Source: an uncultured Gammaproteobacteria bacterium (GTDB lineage: Bacteria > Pseudomonadota > Gammaproteobacteria > Steroidobacterales > XN24). From it: a DNA stretch of 64,000 nt. The notes below the pieces were generated by a model, which saw nothing but the letters and a program-made list of their open reading frames with translations, was not told the DNA's origin and did no database searches. Positions 7,356-17,297 of the stretch are shown piece after piece. Both the position numbers and the translations under genes were made by a program. Each line of letters begins with the position of its first letter. The first letter of the stretch is position 1. Location: contig CALDWW010000055.1 of the NCBI GenBank assembly GCA_937924335.1, positions 88,718-152,717 of the forward strand, given 5' to 3'.

Positions 7356-9191
7356 TCAGAGATCGTACAGGGCCGACAGGACGAAAGTGAACCCGATCCA
7401 CATGAGGAAGGTGAGCGGGATGCCGACCCGCATGAAGTCTGAGAAACGGTAACCACCGGCACTCATGATCAGCAGATTTGTCTGGTAGCCCATCGGCGTG
7501 GAGTAACTCATGTTGGCACCAAACAGTACGGCCAGGACCAACGGCTCCGGCGGCAGGCCGGCCTGCTGGGCGATGCTGATCGCGATTGGTGTTCCGATGA
7601 CCGCCGCGGCGTTGTTGGACACGATATTCGTGACCACCGCGAAGGTCACGATCAAGGCGCTGACGATGAATGTCGGCGACAGGCTGCCGGTCGCCTTGAC
7701 GAACAACGAGGCTACGAATGTATCCAGTCCGGTGCTGATGATCGCCTGTCCCAGCGCGAGACTCGTAACGATAATCATCACCACGGAAGGACTGATGGCC
7801 GACAGCGCGTCCCGCCACTTGAGACACTGCGAGATCAGCATGACCGTGGCACCGATGACAGCTCCGGCAAAGATAGGCAGGATGCCGGCGCCGGCGAGGA
7901 TCACGACGACCGCCATGATCCCCAGTGCCAGAGGCGCCCGAGTGGTGTGCGGCAGATCCATGGTGCCGTCGAGCACAAGCATGTTGCCGCTTCTCTTCAG
8001 ATCGGCGATGTTGCTTCGCGGTCCCTGGACCAGGATGACGTCGCCTGCTCTCAGCAGCACATCCTCGAAGTCCCCCGAGATCTCTCCGGGTGCGGTCCGT
8101 GCCCTGTGGATCGCCATGGGCAGCAGTCGGTAGCGGGCACGGAATTGTGTTGCGTTCAATGTCCTTTGATGCAATGGAGAACCCGTCGTGACGACCACCT
8201 CGGCGAGCTGTTGATCGGCGCCGGCGGAAGGCAGGAAATCGCCTTCAGCTGCTTCCGCCCCGGCAGCATCGTGCATCGTCACGCCGAGAAGGCGTTCGAA
8301 TTCCTTGAGGTTCTCCCGGGTATCCGCTACCAGCATGCGGTCTCCCTCTTGAAATATCAGCGACGGCAATTTGGCGACGAAGAGCCCGTCCGCGCGCTGG
8401 ATCCGGTTGATCGTCATCCGCTTGCCGGTCCGTTCGCGGACCTCCGCCAGCGACTTCCCGAACGCGAAGCTGTCCGTGTTCACGAAGAACATCGCCTTGA
8501 AGATACGCGGCGAGGTGTCGGCCATCGGTGGTTCGCGCTCAGGCAGCAGTCGGGGCGCGACCAGCCACAGGAACAACAGTCCGATCGATCCGACAATGAC
8601 CGCCGGAAGAGTGAAATCGAACATATCGAACCTGCGCATACCCATGTCCGCGGCGATGGCGACCACCAGCAGATTGGTCGACGTACCGATCGCCGTCCCC
8701 ATGCCTCCGACCAGGGTCGCAAGACCCATGGGCATCAACATGGCCGAAGAAGACAAGCGGTTGCGCAGCGAGACAGTGATCAGAATCGGCAGCAACAGAA
8801 TAACGATAGGCGTGTTGTTCAGGAATGCGCTGAGGACCGCGCAGCAGATCAATGTCCCCAGCAAGGCCAGCTTGGGACGAGCTGCCCAGGCTTTGGCCAC
8901 GATGGCCGCCAGAGGCTGCAGTGCGCCGGTCGTCTCGAGACCCTTGCCGATGATCATCAGCGAGACGATGGTCACCAGCGCAGAGTGGCCGAATCCGCTG
9001 AAGAACTCGGCCGACTGAATAAGCCTTCCATCGAACCGATAAGGGAATAGCTGGAATCCCAGCACCAGCAGAGACAGGATCACGAGACACGAAGTCTCCA
9101 TGGGAATGCGGTCCCGGGAAAAAAGTATCAGGGCTACGATCGTCAGCCCCAGCACCGCGATGCCGTGGGCGTCGGGGAGGACAGTAGGCAA
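7356..9191 (-). CDS. SLC13/DASS-family anion transporter with two TrkA-C (RCK_C) domains, TTG start
   Basis: This is an inner-membrane permease of 611 residues in the divalent-anion/sodium symporter class (ArsB/NhaD superfamily), of the subgroup that carries two cytosolic TrkA-C domains in the middle. About five hydrophobic helices fill the first 220 residues, including SALVTIVSLMIIGKGL and the motif AFLNNTPIVILLLPI (the NT-P type substrate/sodium loop). Two soluble TrkA-C-like segments follow at about 230-400, each ending in a GD-x-(M/I)-L-V strand. A second hydrophobic half has the symmetric VTNIVSNNAAAVI loop. The start is TTG at 9191, chosen because GAGGAG lies five bases upstream. Substrate cannot be told from sequence; sulfate, dicarboxylates and tungstate-like anions are all possible for this type. 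Confidence 0.88.
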   Translation of the reverse strand: MPTVLPDAHGIAVLGLTIVALILFSRDRIPMETSCLVILSLLVLGFQLFPYRFDGRLIQSAEFFSGFGHSALVTIVSLMIIGKGLETTGALQPLAAIVAKAWAARPKLALLGTLICCAVLSAFLNNTPIVILLLPILITVSLRNRLSSSAMLMPMGLATLVGGMGTAIGTSTNLLVVAIAADMGMRRFDMFDFTLPAVIVGSIGLLFLWLVAPRLLPEREPPMADTSPRIFKAMFFVNTDSFAFGKSLAEVRERTGKRMTINRIQRADGLFVAKLPSLIFQEGDRMLVADTRENLKEFERLLGVTMHDAAGAEAAEGDFLPSAGADQQLAEVVVTTGSPLHQRTLNATQFRARYRLLPMAIHRARTAPGEISGDFEDVLLRAGDVILVQGPRSNIADLKRSGNMLVLDGTMDLPHTTRAPLALGIMAVVVILAGAGILPIFAGAVIGATVMLISQCLKWRDALSAISPSVVMIIVTSLALGQAIISTGLDTFVASLFVKATGSLSPTFIVSALIVTFAVVTNIVSNNAAAVIGTPIAISIAQQAGLPPEPLVLAVLFGANMSYSTPMGYQTNLLIMSAGGYRFSDFMRVGIPLTFLMWIGFTFVLSALYDL

Positions 9192-9511
9192 GGCGTCTCC
9201 TCGAGCTGATCCGGAACTCGCACCGGCCCATGACGCCGGCTGCGGATCAAAATGCTATAGCATTTCCGCCTCTCTTGCCGCACAGATGCTCAAGGTGCCC
9301 GGACACCGACTGCCCTCCGTGGCAGCCCCGGTGCCCGGGCGGGCCCGACATCCCTGTGGCCCGGACGACAAGGCTAGTGTGGCTCTCCTCCTGCTGAAAG
9401 TGCCCGTTTCCTGTCCATTGCCGCTGATACGTTGCGCCCGGCGACAACTATCCGGATCATGAGTGCCTTGCCGTCTATCGCCTCCCGAAGTCGTTTGATC
9501 TGGCCGGATTC
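9192..9511. other. Divergent intergenic region between the anion transporter and ppc
   Basis: These 320 bases contain the start signals of two divergent genes. The only structure I can point to is the 16-bp palindrome at 9250-9265. No RNA gene, coding frame or convincing sigma-70 promoter pair was found in the rest. Confidence 0.6.
9250..9265. promoter_or_regulatory. Perfect 16-bp palindrome, possible operator
   Basis: AAATGCTATAGCATTT is a perfect inverted repeat with no spacer, lying 59 bases upstream of the transporter start and about 250 bases upstream of ppc. It is AT-rich within a GC-rich region. Because it is symmetric it contains TATAGC on both strands, which could also act as a weak -10 box. 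The regulator is unknown. Confidence 0.4.
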
Positions 9512-12223
9512 ATGAACATGTCGAGAGAGTCTCTTACGTTCGAACCCAAGGATGACGCCTTGCGGCAAGACGTCGGGCGCCTTGGCGCCCTGGTCGGAGA
9601 GCTGATACTCGAACAGTCCTGTGCTCGCGTGTTCGACATGGTGGAGACCGTCCGCAAGGCGGCTATCCTCAGTCGCGAGCGTGATGGAGCCAGCATTACC
9701 GAGATTCCATGCGATGTGGCTCCGGACCATGAAGCCGAGCTCGTAAGGGCGTTCTCGACCTACTTCCAGGCTGTCAATCTCGCGGAACGGGTCCACAGGG
9801 TGCGACGCAGACGGGACTGGCTGAGACAGTCGGATGGTCCGCAACCGGGTAGCCTTGAGGACGCCCTGGCGAGCATCGCAGCAAGCGTCCACAGCCGCGA
9901 CGATCTGCAGCGAGTCCTGGACGGCATCCGGGTCGAGCCGGTATTTACGGCGCATCCCACAGAGCCGACCCGCCGGACAATCCTCAGGAAACAACAGCGC
10001 ATCGCTCGCCGTCTGGTCGAACTGATGGACCCTTCACTCACACCTGACGAGAACGCGACCGCGTGGGGTCGGGTCCGGGAAGAACTCACCTCGATCTGGC
10101 AGACCGAGGAACACCCGGGTCAGCGGATGACCGTCAGTGACGAATTCGAGCATGTCCTGTTTTTCCTGACGGACGTGATCTACAGGGTCGTGCCGGTCTT
10201 CTATGAGAATCTTAAGCGCGCTCTCGATTCCGTCTTCGGCGAACTCGCGACGGGACTGCGGATCCCTGTCCTGATCCGCTTCGGTTCCTGGGTCGGTGGC
10301 GACATGGACGGCAACCCCAATGTCTCCGCAGCCACCATCAGCGCGACTCTTGCGGCTCAGCGGGACGCCATCCTGGCACGCTACCGTAGCGAATTGGTCA
10401 GGCTCGCAGAGATCCTCACCCAGTGCCCCAGTCGAGTCGGTATCGATCCGCGTGTGATGGACCTCTGTGCGCTCTATGGGGAGATGTTCCCGGATGTCAC
10501 GGCCAGCATTCCGGAACGCCACCGCAACATGCCATACCGCATCCTGGCCAGGCTGCTGCGCGCACGACTGAAAGCCACCTTGGACGAACAGCAAGGGGGG
10601 TACGGCAGCGCCGCCGAGTTCGTTGACGACCTCGAGGCAATCGCCACCAGCCTGCGCAACAATCGCGGCCAGCATGCCGGACTCTTCCTGACGCAGCGCC
10701 TGATATGGCGCGCGAGGACCTTTGGCTTCCATCTCGCCACTCTCGACCTGCGGCAGGATGCGTTGGTCCACCGGCGCGTCATCGGCCGGGCCCTCGGCGA
10801 CGCGGGCTGGGAAGAGCTGGGTGCGGCAGAGCGCGCCGCCCGCTTGCGTGAGACGCTTTCCGGCCCGGCAGGGGCCGTCGCTCGGCTGGATCGTGAGGGC
10901 GAGACCGTACTGGACGTTTTTCGCGCGGCACGGGAAGCTCGAGATCGATTTGGTGCAGACGCGATCGGCCCCTATATCGTCAGCATGGCGAGGGCGGCAG
11001 ATGATGTTCTGTCAGTGCTGGTGCTCGCTCGCTGGGCTGAGCTGTGTGACAACGATGGCCACGTCCCGGTCGACGTGGCGCCCCTGTTCGAGACGCTGGA
11101 GGACCTGGAGGCGGGTGCCGAGGTGCTGGAAGGGTTGCTTTCCGACGACCTCTACGCCCGTCATGTGGGACGCCGGGAACAGCGCCAGATCGTGATGATC
11201 GGCTATTCGGACAGCAACAAGGACGCCGGAATCGGCGCAGCCCGCTGGGCGCTACACGGAGCGGAGACGTCTCTGGCGAGGTGTGCTGATCGTCACGAAG
11301 TGGACCTCACGCTGTTCCACGGTCGCGGCGGCACGATCAGCCGAGGCGGAGGCAAGACCCATGTCGCAGTGATGGCGGCACCGCCCGGCGCGGTGCGGGG
11401 CGTCCTGCGGGTCACGGAGCAAGGCGAGATCATCAACGCCAAGTACGGGCTCCGCGGGGTCGCCTTGCGCACCCTTGAACGGGCCGTTGGATCGGTCACT
11501 CAGGCGACTTTCGGTGCGGCGCCAGCGCCGCCCGAACCCAGCTGGGAGGAGGCGATGGACGAAGTCGCCCGCACCAGCGCCGCTGCGTATCGCGACCTGG
11601 TCTACGCGGACCCGGCTTTCTACGGTTTCTTCCGTCAGTCCACGCCGATTGATGTCATCGAACGAATGAAGATTGGATCGCGACCCGCCAGTCGCAGGAC
11701 CGGACAGGGCGTGCAGGACCTGCGAGCCATCCCCTGGGTGTTCGCCTGGTCACAGAATCGGGCCGTCCTTCCCGGCTGGTACGGATTTGGCGCCGGCCTG
11801 GAGGCAGCGCTCAGGCGTCACGGCCCTGATCTGCTCAGGGAGATGTTCTCGGACTGGTTGTTCATGCGGGCTCTCCTGGAAGACGTGGAAATGGTCCTGG
11901 CCAAAGCAGACATGTCGATCGCCGAACGCTACGCATCGCTGGCCGATGACGGTCTGCGGTCATTCCATGAGTTGATCAGCGCGCGCTTCGACCGCACCGT
12001 CGAACTCGTGCTCGAGCTGAAAGGCAATACGAACCTGCTTGACGATGACCCGGTGCTTCAGCGGGCGGTCCGCCTTCGGAATCCCTATGTCGATCCGATG
12101 AGCCTGATACAGGTTGATCTGCTGGGTCGATGGCGCGCCGGAGGCAGCCGGGATGACGACCTGTTGCAGAGATTGTTGCTGACCGTGAACGGCATCGCTC
12201 ACGGATTGCAGAATACCGGCTGA
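9512..12223 (+). CDS. ppc: Phosphoenolpyruvate carboxylase
   Basis: PEP carboxylase makes oxaloacetate from PEP and bicarbonate and refills the citric acid cycle. The 903-residue protein has the usual bacterial length (about 880-930). It shows VFTAHPTEPTRRTI with the catalytic His, WVGGDMDGNPNV, IGYSDSNKDAG with the bicarbonate-side Lys, LFHGRGGTISRGGG (the mobile glycine loop and catalytic Arg), and the conserved C-terminal QNTG, which is needed for activity in this family. The gene stands alone, converging with the symporter gene with two bases between their stops. The ribosome binding site is weak; a second ATG two codons downstream is equally possible. Confidence 0.97.
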   Translation: MNMSRESLTFEPKDDALRQDVGRLGALVGELILEQSCARVFDMVETVRKAAILSRERDGASITEIPCDVAPDHEAELVRAFSTYFQAVNLAERVHRVRRRRDWLRQSDGPQPGSLEDALASIAASVHSRDDLQRVLDGIRVEPVFTAHPTEPTRRTILRKQQRIARRLVELMDPSLTPDENATAWGRVREELTSIWQTEEHPGQRMTVSDEFEHVLFFLTDVIYRVVPVFYENLKRALDSVFGELATGLRIPVLIRFGSWVGGDMDGNPNVSAATISATLAAQRDAILARYRSELVRLAEILTQCPSRVGIDPRVMDLCALYGEMFPDVTASIPERHRNMPYRILARLLRARLKATLDEQQGGYGSAAEFVDDLEAIATSLRNNRGQHAGLFLTQRLIWRARTFGFHLATLDLRQDALVHRRVIGRALGDAGWEELGAAERAARLRETLSGPAGAVARLDREGETVLDVFRAAREARDRFGADAIGPYIVSMARAADDVLSVLVLARWAELCDNDGHVPVDVAPLFETLEDLEAGAEVLEGLLSDDLYARHVGRREQRQIVMIGYSDSNKDAGIGAARWALHGAETSLARCADRHEVDLTLFHGRGGTISRGGGKTHVAVMAAPPGAVRGVLRVTEQGEIINAKYGLRGVALRTLERAVGSVTQATFGAAPAPPEPSWEEAMDEVARTSAAAYRDLVYADPAFYGFFRQSTPIDVIERMKIGSRPASRRTGQGVQDLRAIPWVFAWSQNRAVLPGWYGFGAGLEAALRRHGPDLLREMFSDWLFMRALLEDVEMVLAKADMSIAERYASLADDGLRSFHELISARFDRTVELVLELKGNTNLLDDDPVLQRAVRLRNPYVDPMSLIQVDLLGRWRAGGSRDDDLLQRLLLTVNGIAHGLQNTG

Positions 12224-12225
12224 CT

Positions 12226-13632
12226 TCAGTCGGACGCCTCGGCTGCCACTACGACTGCCTGGCGGGCCAGATACTGGCGAGTCTCGGTGGCTGCCACCCC
12301 GCTCAGCATGACCAGACCGATGATATTGGGGATGGCCATCAGGCCGTTCATGACGTCCGAGAAAACCCAGACGAAGTTCAGACTGTAGATCGAGCCGGCG
12401 TAAGCCGCGACGATGAACAGCAGCTTGTACGGGAACACGGCGCGGCGACCGAGCAGGTAGGCGACGCTCTGCCCGCCGTAGTACCCCCAACCGAGGATCG
12501 TCGAGAAGGCAAACAAGGTCAGGCAGACGGCGACGATGCCATAACCCAGACTGGTTGGTAACGCGGACGCGAAAGCGGCCTGGGTCAACGCGGCTCCGTT
12601 CATGCCACTGCTCCAGACGCCCGACGCTACGATCGCGATGCCGGTGAATGAGCACACGACGATGGTGTCTATGAAGGTCTGGGTCATGCTGACCAGCGCC
12701 TGCCTGACCGGCTCGCGGGTCTGCGCGGCGGCGGCGGCAATGCCGGCCGAACCCAGACCGGACTCGTTGGAGAAGATGCCCCGGGCGACGCCGAAACGCA
12801 TCGCCTGGGCGATCCCGGCGCCCAGAAACCCACCCGCCGCCGCGGTGCCGCTAAATGCGTCGGAGACGATGGTAGTAACGGCTGCGGGCACCTGCGCGGC
12901 GTGCACGATCAACACCCAGCCGCAGGCGATCATGTAAAGACTCACCATGGCAGGGACCAGCACACCCGTGACTCTGCCGATGGATCGGACGCCGCCCAGC
13001 ACGACCAGAGCCAGGCCGGTAGCCACGAACAGTCCGGTTAGCCACTCCGGAACGCCGAAAGCTCCATTGACCGCATCGGCCAGGGAATTCGACTGGACCA
13101 TATTGCCGATGCCGAATGCGGCCAGCGCAGTGAACAGGGCGAACAGGACTCCCAGGGGGCGTCCGAGCCAGCGCCAGCGGATACCTCGGGACAGGTAGTA
13201 CATGGGCCCGCCAGCCTGCTCGCCCGCCTCATCGGTCACCCTGTATTTGACCGCCAGAAGTGCCTCGCAGTACTTCGTGGCCATCCCAAGAAGCCCCGTC
13301 ATCCACATCCAGAACAGGGCGCCGGGGCCACCGGCGGCGATCGCCGTGGCGACCCCGACGATATTGCCGGTGCCGACAGTCGCCGCAAGCGCCGTCATCA
13401 AGGCCTGGAAATGTGAAATCTCTCCATCGCCCTCGCCTTCGTGGCGGACGATGAAGGCCAGGTGCAACGCGCTGCCCAGTTGTCTGAACTGCAGACCGCG
13501 GAGACGCAAGGTCAGGAACACACCCACGCCGAGCAACATGGGAATCAGTAGGTTCGGACCCCATATGAAATCCGACGCGCGGGAGAAGAACTCGGTTATC
13601 GCTTCAGGCATGAGTGCGTCTTCTTCAGCCAT
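12226..13632 (-). CDS. Alanine/glycine:cation symporter (AGCS family)
   Basis: This is a sodium-coupled amino acid importer of the inner membrane, 468 residues with about ten to eleven hydrophobic helices. The family signature is clear in [20 protein letters not shown] followed by [17 protein letters not shown], and in [19 protein letters not shown]. The N terminus has the typical [20 protein letters not shown]. The start at ATG 13632 overlaps the nitroreductase stop by eight bases; an in-frame ATG eight codons later is preceded by GAAGAAG and is also plausible. It is probably co-transcribed with the nitroreductase and YcgN genes upstream. Alanine or glycine is the likely substrate by family, not shown by sequence. 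Confidence 0.92.
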   Translation of the reverse strand: MAEEDALMPEAITEFFSRASDFIWGPNLLIPMLLGVGVFLTLRLRGLQFRQLGSALHLAFIVRHEGEGDGEISHFQALMTALAATVGTGNIVGVATAIAAGGPGALFWMWMTGLLGMATKYCEALLAVKYRVTDEAGEQAGGPMYYLSRGIRWRWLGRPLGVLFALFTALAAFGIGNMVQSNSLADAVNGAFGVPEWLTGLFVATGLALVVLGGVRSIGRVTGVLVPAMVSLYMIACGWVLIVHAAQVPAAVTTIVSDAFSGTAAAGGFLGAGIAQAMRFGVARGIFSNESGLGSAGIAAAAAQTREPVRQALVSMTQTFIDTIVVCSFTGIAIVASGVWSSGMNGAALTQAAFASALPTSLGYGIVAVCLTLFAFSTILGWGYYGGQSVAYLLGRRAVFPYKLLFIVAAYAGSIYSLNFVWVFSDVMNGLMAIPNIIGLVMLSGVAATETRQYLARQAVVVAAEASD

Positions 13633-14311
13633 GATCGATCTTGAAGTCGGCCACTTCTCCCAGCGGCTTCCTGGAGATGTCCGGCACCCGCACCGTCTCC
13701 GAGGGATACCCGGTGACCAGCAGCAGGAATGGTCTCTCGTTACGGGATCGTCCGAGGATCTCGTTGAGGAATTTCATTGGACTCGGAGTATGTGTCAAGG
13801 TGGCCAGGCCGGCATTGTGCAATGCCGCGATCAGGAATCCGGTGGCGATGCCGACTGACTCGGTAGGATAGTAGTGCTTGCGCCGCTCGCCCCCATCCGT
13901 CAGCCCCCAGCGTTCCTCGAATACCGCAATCAGCCAGGGCGCGGTCTCCAGAAACGGCTTGTCGGCGTCCGTGCCCAACGGCGCAAGCGCTTCCAGCCAT
14001 TCTTCCGATGCCCGGTGCTCGTAGAAGTGACGTTCCTCGTCTTCGGCAGCGACACGGATGCGATGCTTGATGGCGGCATCGGCCACGGCGACAAATCGCC
14101 AGGGCTGCATGTTAGCGCCGCTGGGAGCGCTGGCTGCGGCGGCGACGCAGTCTTCTATCACCTGCCGCGGAACAGCACGATCGGAGAAATCGCGGATGGT
14201 CCGGCGACGTTGTATGTCCGCGCGGAACTCGGCGGCCCTCCGGAGCATCTCTTGCGGATCATATTCGCGGTACTCCGACCATCGCCTGAAACCGTTCTTG
14301 GAAGCAGTCAT
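13625..14311 (-). CDS. Nitroreductase-family flavoprotein
   Basis: The 228-residue protein belongs to the FMN-dependent nitroreductase fold. [20 protein letters not shown] at about residues 36-55 is the FMN-phosphate-binding arginine region, [19 protein letters not shown] is the second conserved segment, and [20 protein letters not shown] followed by a glycine-rich C terminus completes the fold. A roughly 40-residue segment between them ([20 protein letters not shown]) resembles the lid of the iodotyrosine-deiodinase-like branch rather than the classic NfsB branch. The natural substrate cannot be inferred. It starts four bases after the YcgN stop and overlaps the symporter start, so the three genes probably form one transcript. 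Confidence 0.88.
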   Translation of the reverse strand: MTASKNGFRRWSEYREYDPQEMLRRAAEFRADIQRRRTIRDFSDRAVPRQVIEDCVAAAASAPSGANMQPWRFVAVADAAIKHRIRVAAEDEERHFYEHRASEEWLEALAPLGTDADKPFLETAPWLIAVFEERWGLTDGGERRKHYYPTESVGIATGFLIAALHNAGLATLTHTPSPMKFLNEILGRSRNERPFLLLVTGYPSETVRVPDISRKPLGEVADFKIDHG

Positions 14312-14315
14312 TCGG

Positions 14316-14765
14316 TCAATTCCTTATCCATCGGATCACGTGCTCATCCAGCCCCTCTGGCGCAACATGCTCCTCCGCCAGAACGCGCCCCGCGACAGAG
14401 ATCCCGGCCCTTCGGACCGTCTCCGGATCTCCCGACACGAGTGGGTGCCACCAAGCCAGGGGCCTGCCTTCGGCCAGCCGCCTGTATGCGCAGGTGCCGG
14501 GCAACCAACTGGCGTCGCCGATCGTGTCGGGCTCGAGCCTGACACAATCCGGCACCCGTTCGCGGCGCGCCGGATAATCCGTACAGCGACAACTCGTGAT
14601 GTCGAGTAAGCGGCAAGCCACGCGCGTGTAGTAGAGCCTTCCGGTGTGTTCGTCCTCAAGTTTGTGCAGGCAGCAGCGACCGCAGCCGTCACAGAGAGCT
14701 TCCCATTCCTCGGGGCTCATCTGTTTCAGAGTTTTCCTGCTCCAGAATTCCGGTGCCAGGCTCAA
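14316..14765 (-). CDS. ycgN: YcgN-type CxxCxxCC metal-binding protein (UPF0260), TTG start
   Basis: A 149-residue protein of the UPF0260 family, function not established. The cysteine cluster is seen in [14 protein letters not shown], followed by [18 protein letters not shown] and PDCVRLEPD; together these fit an iron- or zinc-chelating fold. The characteristic [20 protein letters not shown] and HPLVSG segments are present. The start is TTG at 14765: the segment before the first ATG ([20 protein letters not shown]) matches the conserved N terminus of the family, and GGAG lies eight bases upstream. Likely the first gene of an operon with the nitroreductase and the symporter. The divergent dehydrogenase begins about 125 bases away. 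Confidence 0.9.
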   Translation of the reverse strand: MSLAPEFWSRKTLKQMSPEEWEALCDGCGRCCLHKLEDEHTGRLYYTRVACRLLDITSCRCTDYPARRERVPDCVRLEPDTIGDASWLPGTCAYRRLAEGRPLAWWHPLVSGDPETVRRAGISVAGRVLAEEHVAPEGLDEHVIRWIRN

Positions 14766-14889
14766 AAATCCGTCTCCTATCCTGCGGGCAAAGTCGCTTG
14801 GCGGGGTGTTGACCCGACCGGACCCGGGACGACGCCAGTGGTTGGCGCATAGTGTACCCTTGCCGTCCGTTCACCCGAGTGCTCTGGCT

Positions 14890-15846
14890 ATGAAGGCCGT
14901 CTTCCTTGATTTTGACACCGTGAGTAATGGCGACGTCGATCCGGCGTCGATTGCGGCCGCCGGTGTCGGCCTGCAGATCCACGGCGTCACCGCGGACAGT
15001 GAGATCCACGAACGTATTCGGTCAGCCGAGATCGTGATCACGAATAAGCTGAGGCTGGACGCGACCGGGTTCGACGCCGCTCCCGGCCTGCGCCTGGTCT
15101 GCGTGGCTGCAACCGGGGTCAACAATGTCGATCTGGACGCTGCCCGGGAGCGGCAGATCGGCGTGTGCAACATCGCCTCATATTGCACCCAGTCAGTCGT
15201 GCAACACGTCTTCGCCGTCATCCTGTCGCTGACTCATCACATCGCGGAGTATCAGCAGATACTCCGCTCGGGCGCCTGGCGTGACAGCCCGCAGTTCTGT
15301 CTTCTCGACTTCCCGATACGAGAACTCTCGGGGCTCAACCTCGGAATCGTCGGGCTCGGAGAGTTGGGCCGCGCCGTCGCTCGCATGGGCGAAGCGTTCG
15401 GCATGCGTGTGATCGCCGCCCAGCGACCCGGCTACGAGGGCCCGGCCCCCGATCGGGTGCCGCTGGACCGCCTGCTGCGTGACTCCGATATTGTCAGCCT
15501 GCACTGCCCATTGACCGATCGGACCCGCAATCTCATAGGGCAGCGCGAGCTGTCGCTGATGAAACGGGACGCTATCCTGATCAACACGGCGCGCGGAGGC
15601 CTGGTGGACTCGGCGGCGCTGGCGGATTGTCTGCGACGAGAGGCCATCGCAGGCGCGGCTGTCGACGTGCTGTCGCAGGAGCCTCCGATCGACGGAGACC
15701 CCCTGCTCGCCGACGACCTGCCCAACCTCGTCGTTACGCCGCATATCGCCTGGGCGGCCAGGGAAGCGCGTCAGAGGGCAGTCGACGAGATCGCGGCAAA
15801 CATCGTGTCTTTTCTGTCGGGGGGAAGGCGACAACGGGTCGTCTGA
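14890..15846 (+). CDS. D-2-hydroxyacid dehydrogenase (glycerate/hydroxypyruvate-type)
   Basis: An NAD(P)-dependent 2-hydroxyacid dehydrogenase of 318 residues. The Rossmann fold is marked by LGIVGLGELGRAVARMGEAF at about residues 148-167. The catalytic triad appears as Arg in NTARGGLVDSAAL, Glu in LSQEPPIDGDP and His in TPHIAWAAREARQRA. The C-terminal HIAWAAREARQRAVDEIAAN is typical of the D-glycerate (hydroxypyruvate reductase) subgroup. The true start is ATG 14890 (MKAVFLDFDTV); the open frame runs further upstream only because no stop interrupts it. The photolyase gene follows 11 bases after the stop, so the two are probably co-transcribed, although no functional link is obvious. Confidence 0.9.
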   Translation: MKAVFLDFDTVSNGDVDPASIAAAGVGLQIHGVTADSEIHERIRSAEIVITNKLRLDATGFDAAPGLRLVCVAATGVNNVDLDAARERQIGVCNIASYCTQSVVQHVFAVILSLTHHIAEYQQILRSGAWRDSPQFCLLDFPIRELSGLNLGIVGLGELGRAVARMGEAFGMRVIAAQRPGYEGPAPDRVPLDRLLRDSDIVSLHCPLTDRTRNLIGQRELSLMKRDAILINTARGGLVDSAALADCLRREAIAGAAVDVLSQEPPIDGDPLLADDLPNLVVTPHIAWAAREARQRAVDEIAANIVSFLSGGRRQRVV

Positions 15847-15857
15847 ACACACGGATC

Positions 15858-17297
15858 ATGCAACCTATCATCGTCTGGCTGAGACGCGAGCTTCGGCTGA
15901 CCGATAACGCGGCTCTGATGGCTGCCGCAGAGCGCGGTGATAACGTCATCCCCGTATACATCTGGTCGCCGGCGGAAGACCATCCCTGGGAACCGGGAAG
16001 CGCCCAGCGCTGGTGGCTGCATCACAGCCTCCGTGCGCTGGACAGGGATCTCGCGGATGCCGGGAGCCGGCTTATCGTCCGCTCGGGCAACTCGTTACAG
16101 GTACTGCGCCAGCTCGCAGAAGAGACCGGTGCGAGCGGCGTATTCTGGAATCGACTCTACGAACCAGCGGCACGCGAACGGGATGCGACGATCAAGGCAG
16201 CGCTGCGGGAGGACGGGCTGATCTGCGAGAGTTTCAACGCCTCGCTGTTGTTCGAGCCCTGGCAAGTTGCGACTGCTGCGGGCAACCCGTATCGCGTATT
16301 CACGCCGTTCTGGAAGTCCTGTCTGGCCATCGAGCCACCAAGGGAGCCAGTCGCAAAGCCAACCAGGCTTGCCGCGCCGCCTCGCTGGCCAGAGTCCATG
16401 CCGGTGGATGCGCTGGAACTCCTGCCGCGCGCGCCCTGGGAGGCGGGACTGGAGGCATCCTGGTCCCCGGGAGAAACTGGTGCGTGGAAGCAGCTGGAGG
16501 CGTTTCTGAGCCATGGTCTGCTCGGATATGACGGTCGTCGGGACTATCCGGCTATTAACGGGGTTTCCAGGTTGTCGCCGCATCTCCACTTCGGGGAGAT
16601 GTCCCCTTTCTCGCTTTGGCAGGCAGTCTCGTCCTTGTCAGCTGCCGGGACGGAATCAGGTGCGGCCGCGTATCTTCGCGAACTGGGCTGGCGGGAGTTC
16701 GCCCATCACGTTCTGTATCACTTCCCGCACACGGCAGAGGAGCCTCTCGATGCCCGCTTCGGGAATTTCCCCTGGCGCCGCGGCGGCGGAGCCCCACTCG
16801 AAGCATGGCAGAAGGGCCGGACGGGGATACCGATGGTGGATGCCGGCATGCGGCAGCTCTGGCGGACAGGCTGGATGCACAACCGTGTGCGGATGGTCGT
16901 TGCCTCGCTGCTCGTCAAGAATCTGCAATGGTCATGGCGGGAGGGCGCCGAGTGGTTCTGGGACACCCTGGTCGATGCCAGCCTCGCCAACAACACAATG
17001 GGCTGGCAGTGGGCCGCGGGCTGCGGGGCGGATGCGGCGCCCTTCTTCCGGATATTCAATCCGGTCTTGCAGGGGCAGAAGTTTGATCCGGACGGCGGTT
17101 ATGTCCGCCGCTATGTACCCGAACTCCGCAAGGTGCCCCCGAGATACCTGCATCGGCCGTGGGAAATGTCTGTGTCGGAGCGGGACAAGATCGGATTCCG
17201 CCTGGGACGCGACTATCCCGAACCCATTGTCGACCTCAAGACTTCGCGTCAGCGGGCGCTCGAGGCGTTCAAGTCTCTTCGGAGCGGTTCGACCTGA
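15858..17297 (+). CDS. phrB: Deoxyribodipyrimidine photolyase (class I CPD type)
   Basis: A 479-residue flavoprotein that uses blue or near-UV light to split cyclobutane pyrimidine dimers. The N-terminal alpha/beta domain starts IIVWLRRELRLTDNAAL (antenna-chromophore domain). The C-terminal helical FAD domain shows GVSRLSPHLHFGEMSP, LRELGWREFAHHVLYH, GIPMVDAGMRQLWRTGWMHN, and MGWQWAAGCGADAAPFFRIF. These Trp- and Asn-rich segments carry FAD and the electron-transfer path. Cryptochrome-DASH or 6-4 photolyase are less likely because the sequence has the compact class I motif set. The start at ATG 15858 gives the family N terminus. It converges with and overlaps the Nudix gene by 29 bases. Confidence 0.93.
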   Translation: MQPIIVWLRRELRLTDNAALMAAAERGDNVIPVYIWSPAEDHPWEPGSAQRWWLHHSLRALDRDLADAGSRLIVRSGNSLQVLRQLAEETGASGVFWNRLYEPAARERDATIKAALREDGLICESFNASLLFEPWQVATAAGNPYRVFTPFWKSCLAIEPPREPVAKPTRLAAPPRWPESMPVDALELLPRAPWEAGLEASWSPGETGAWKQLEAFLSHGLLGYDGRRDYPAINGVSRLSPHLHFGEMSPFSLWQAVSSLSAAGTESGAAAYLRELGWREFAHHVLYHFPHTAEEPLDARFGNFPWRRGGGAPLEAWQKGRTGIPMVDAGMRQLWRTGWMHNRVRMVVASLLVKNLQWSWREGAEWFWDTLVDASLANNTMGWQWAAGCGADAAPFFRIFNPVLQGQKFDPDGGYVRRYVPELRKVPPRYLHRPWEMSVSERDKIGFRLGRDYPEPIVDLKTSRQRALEAFKSLRSGST

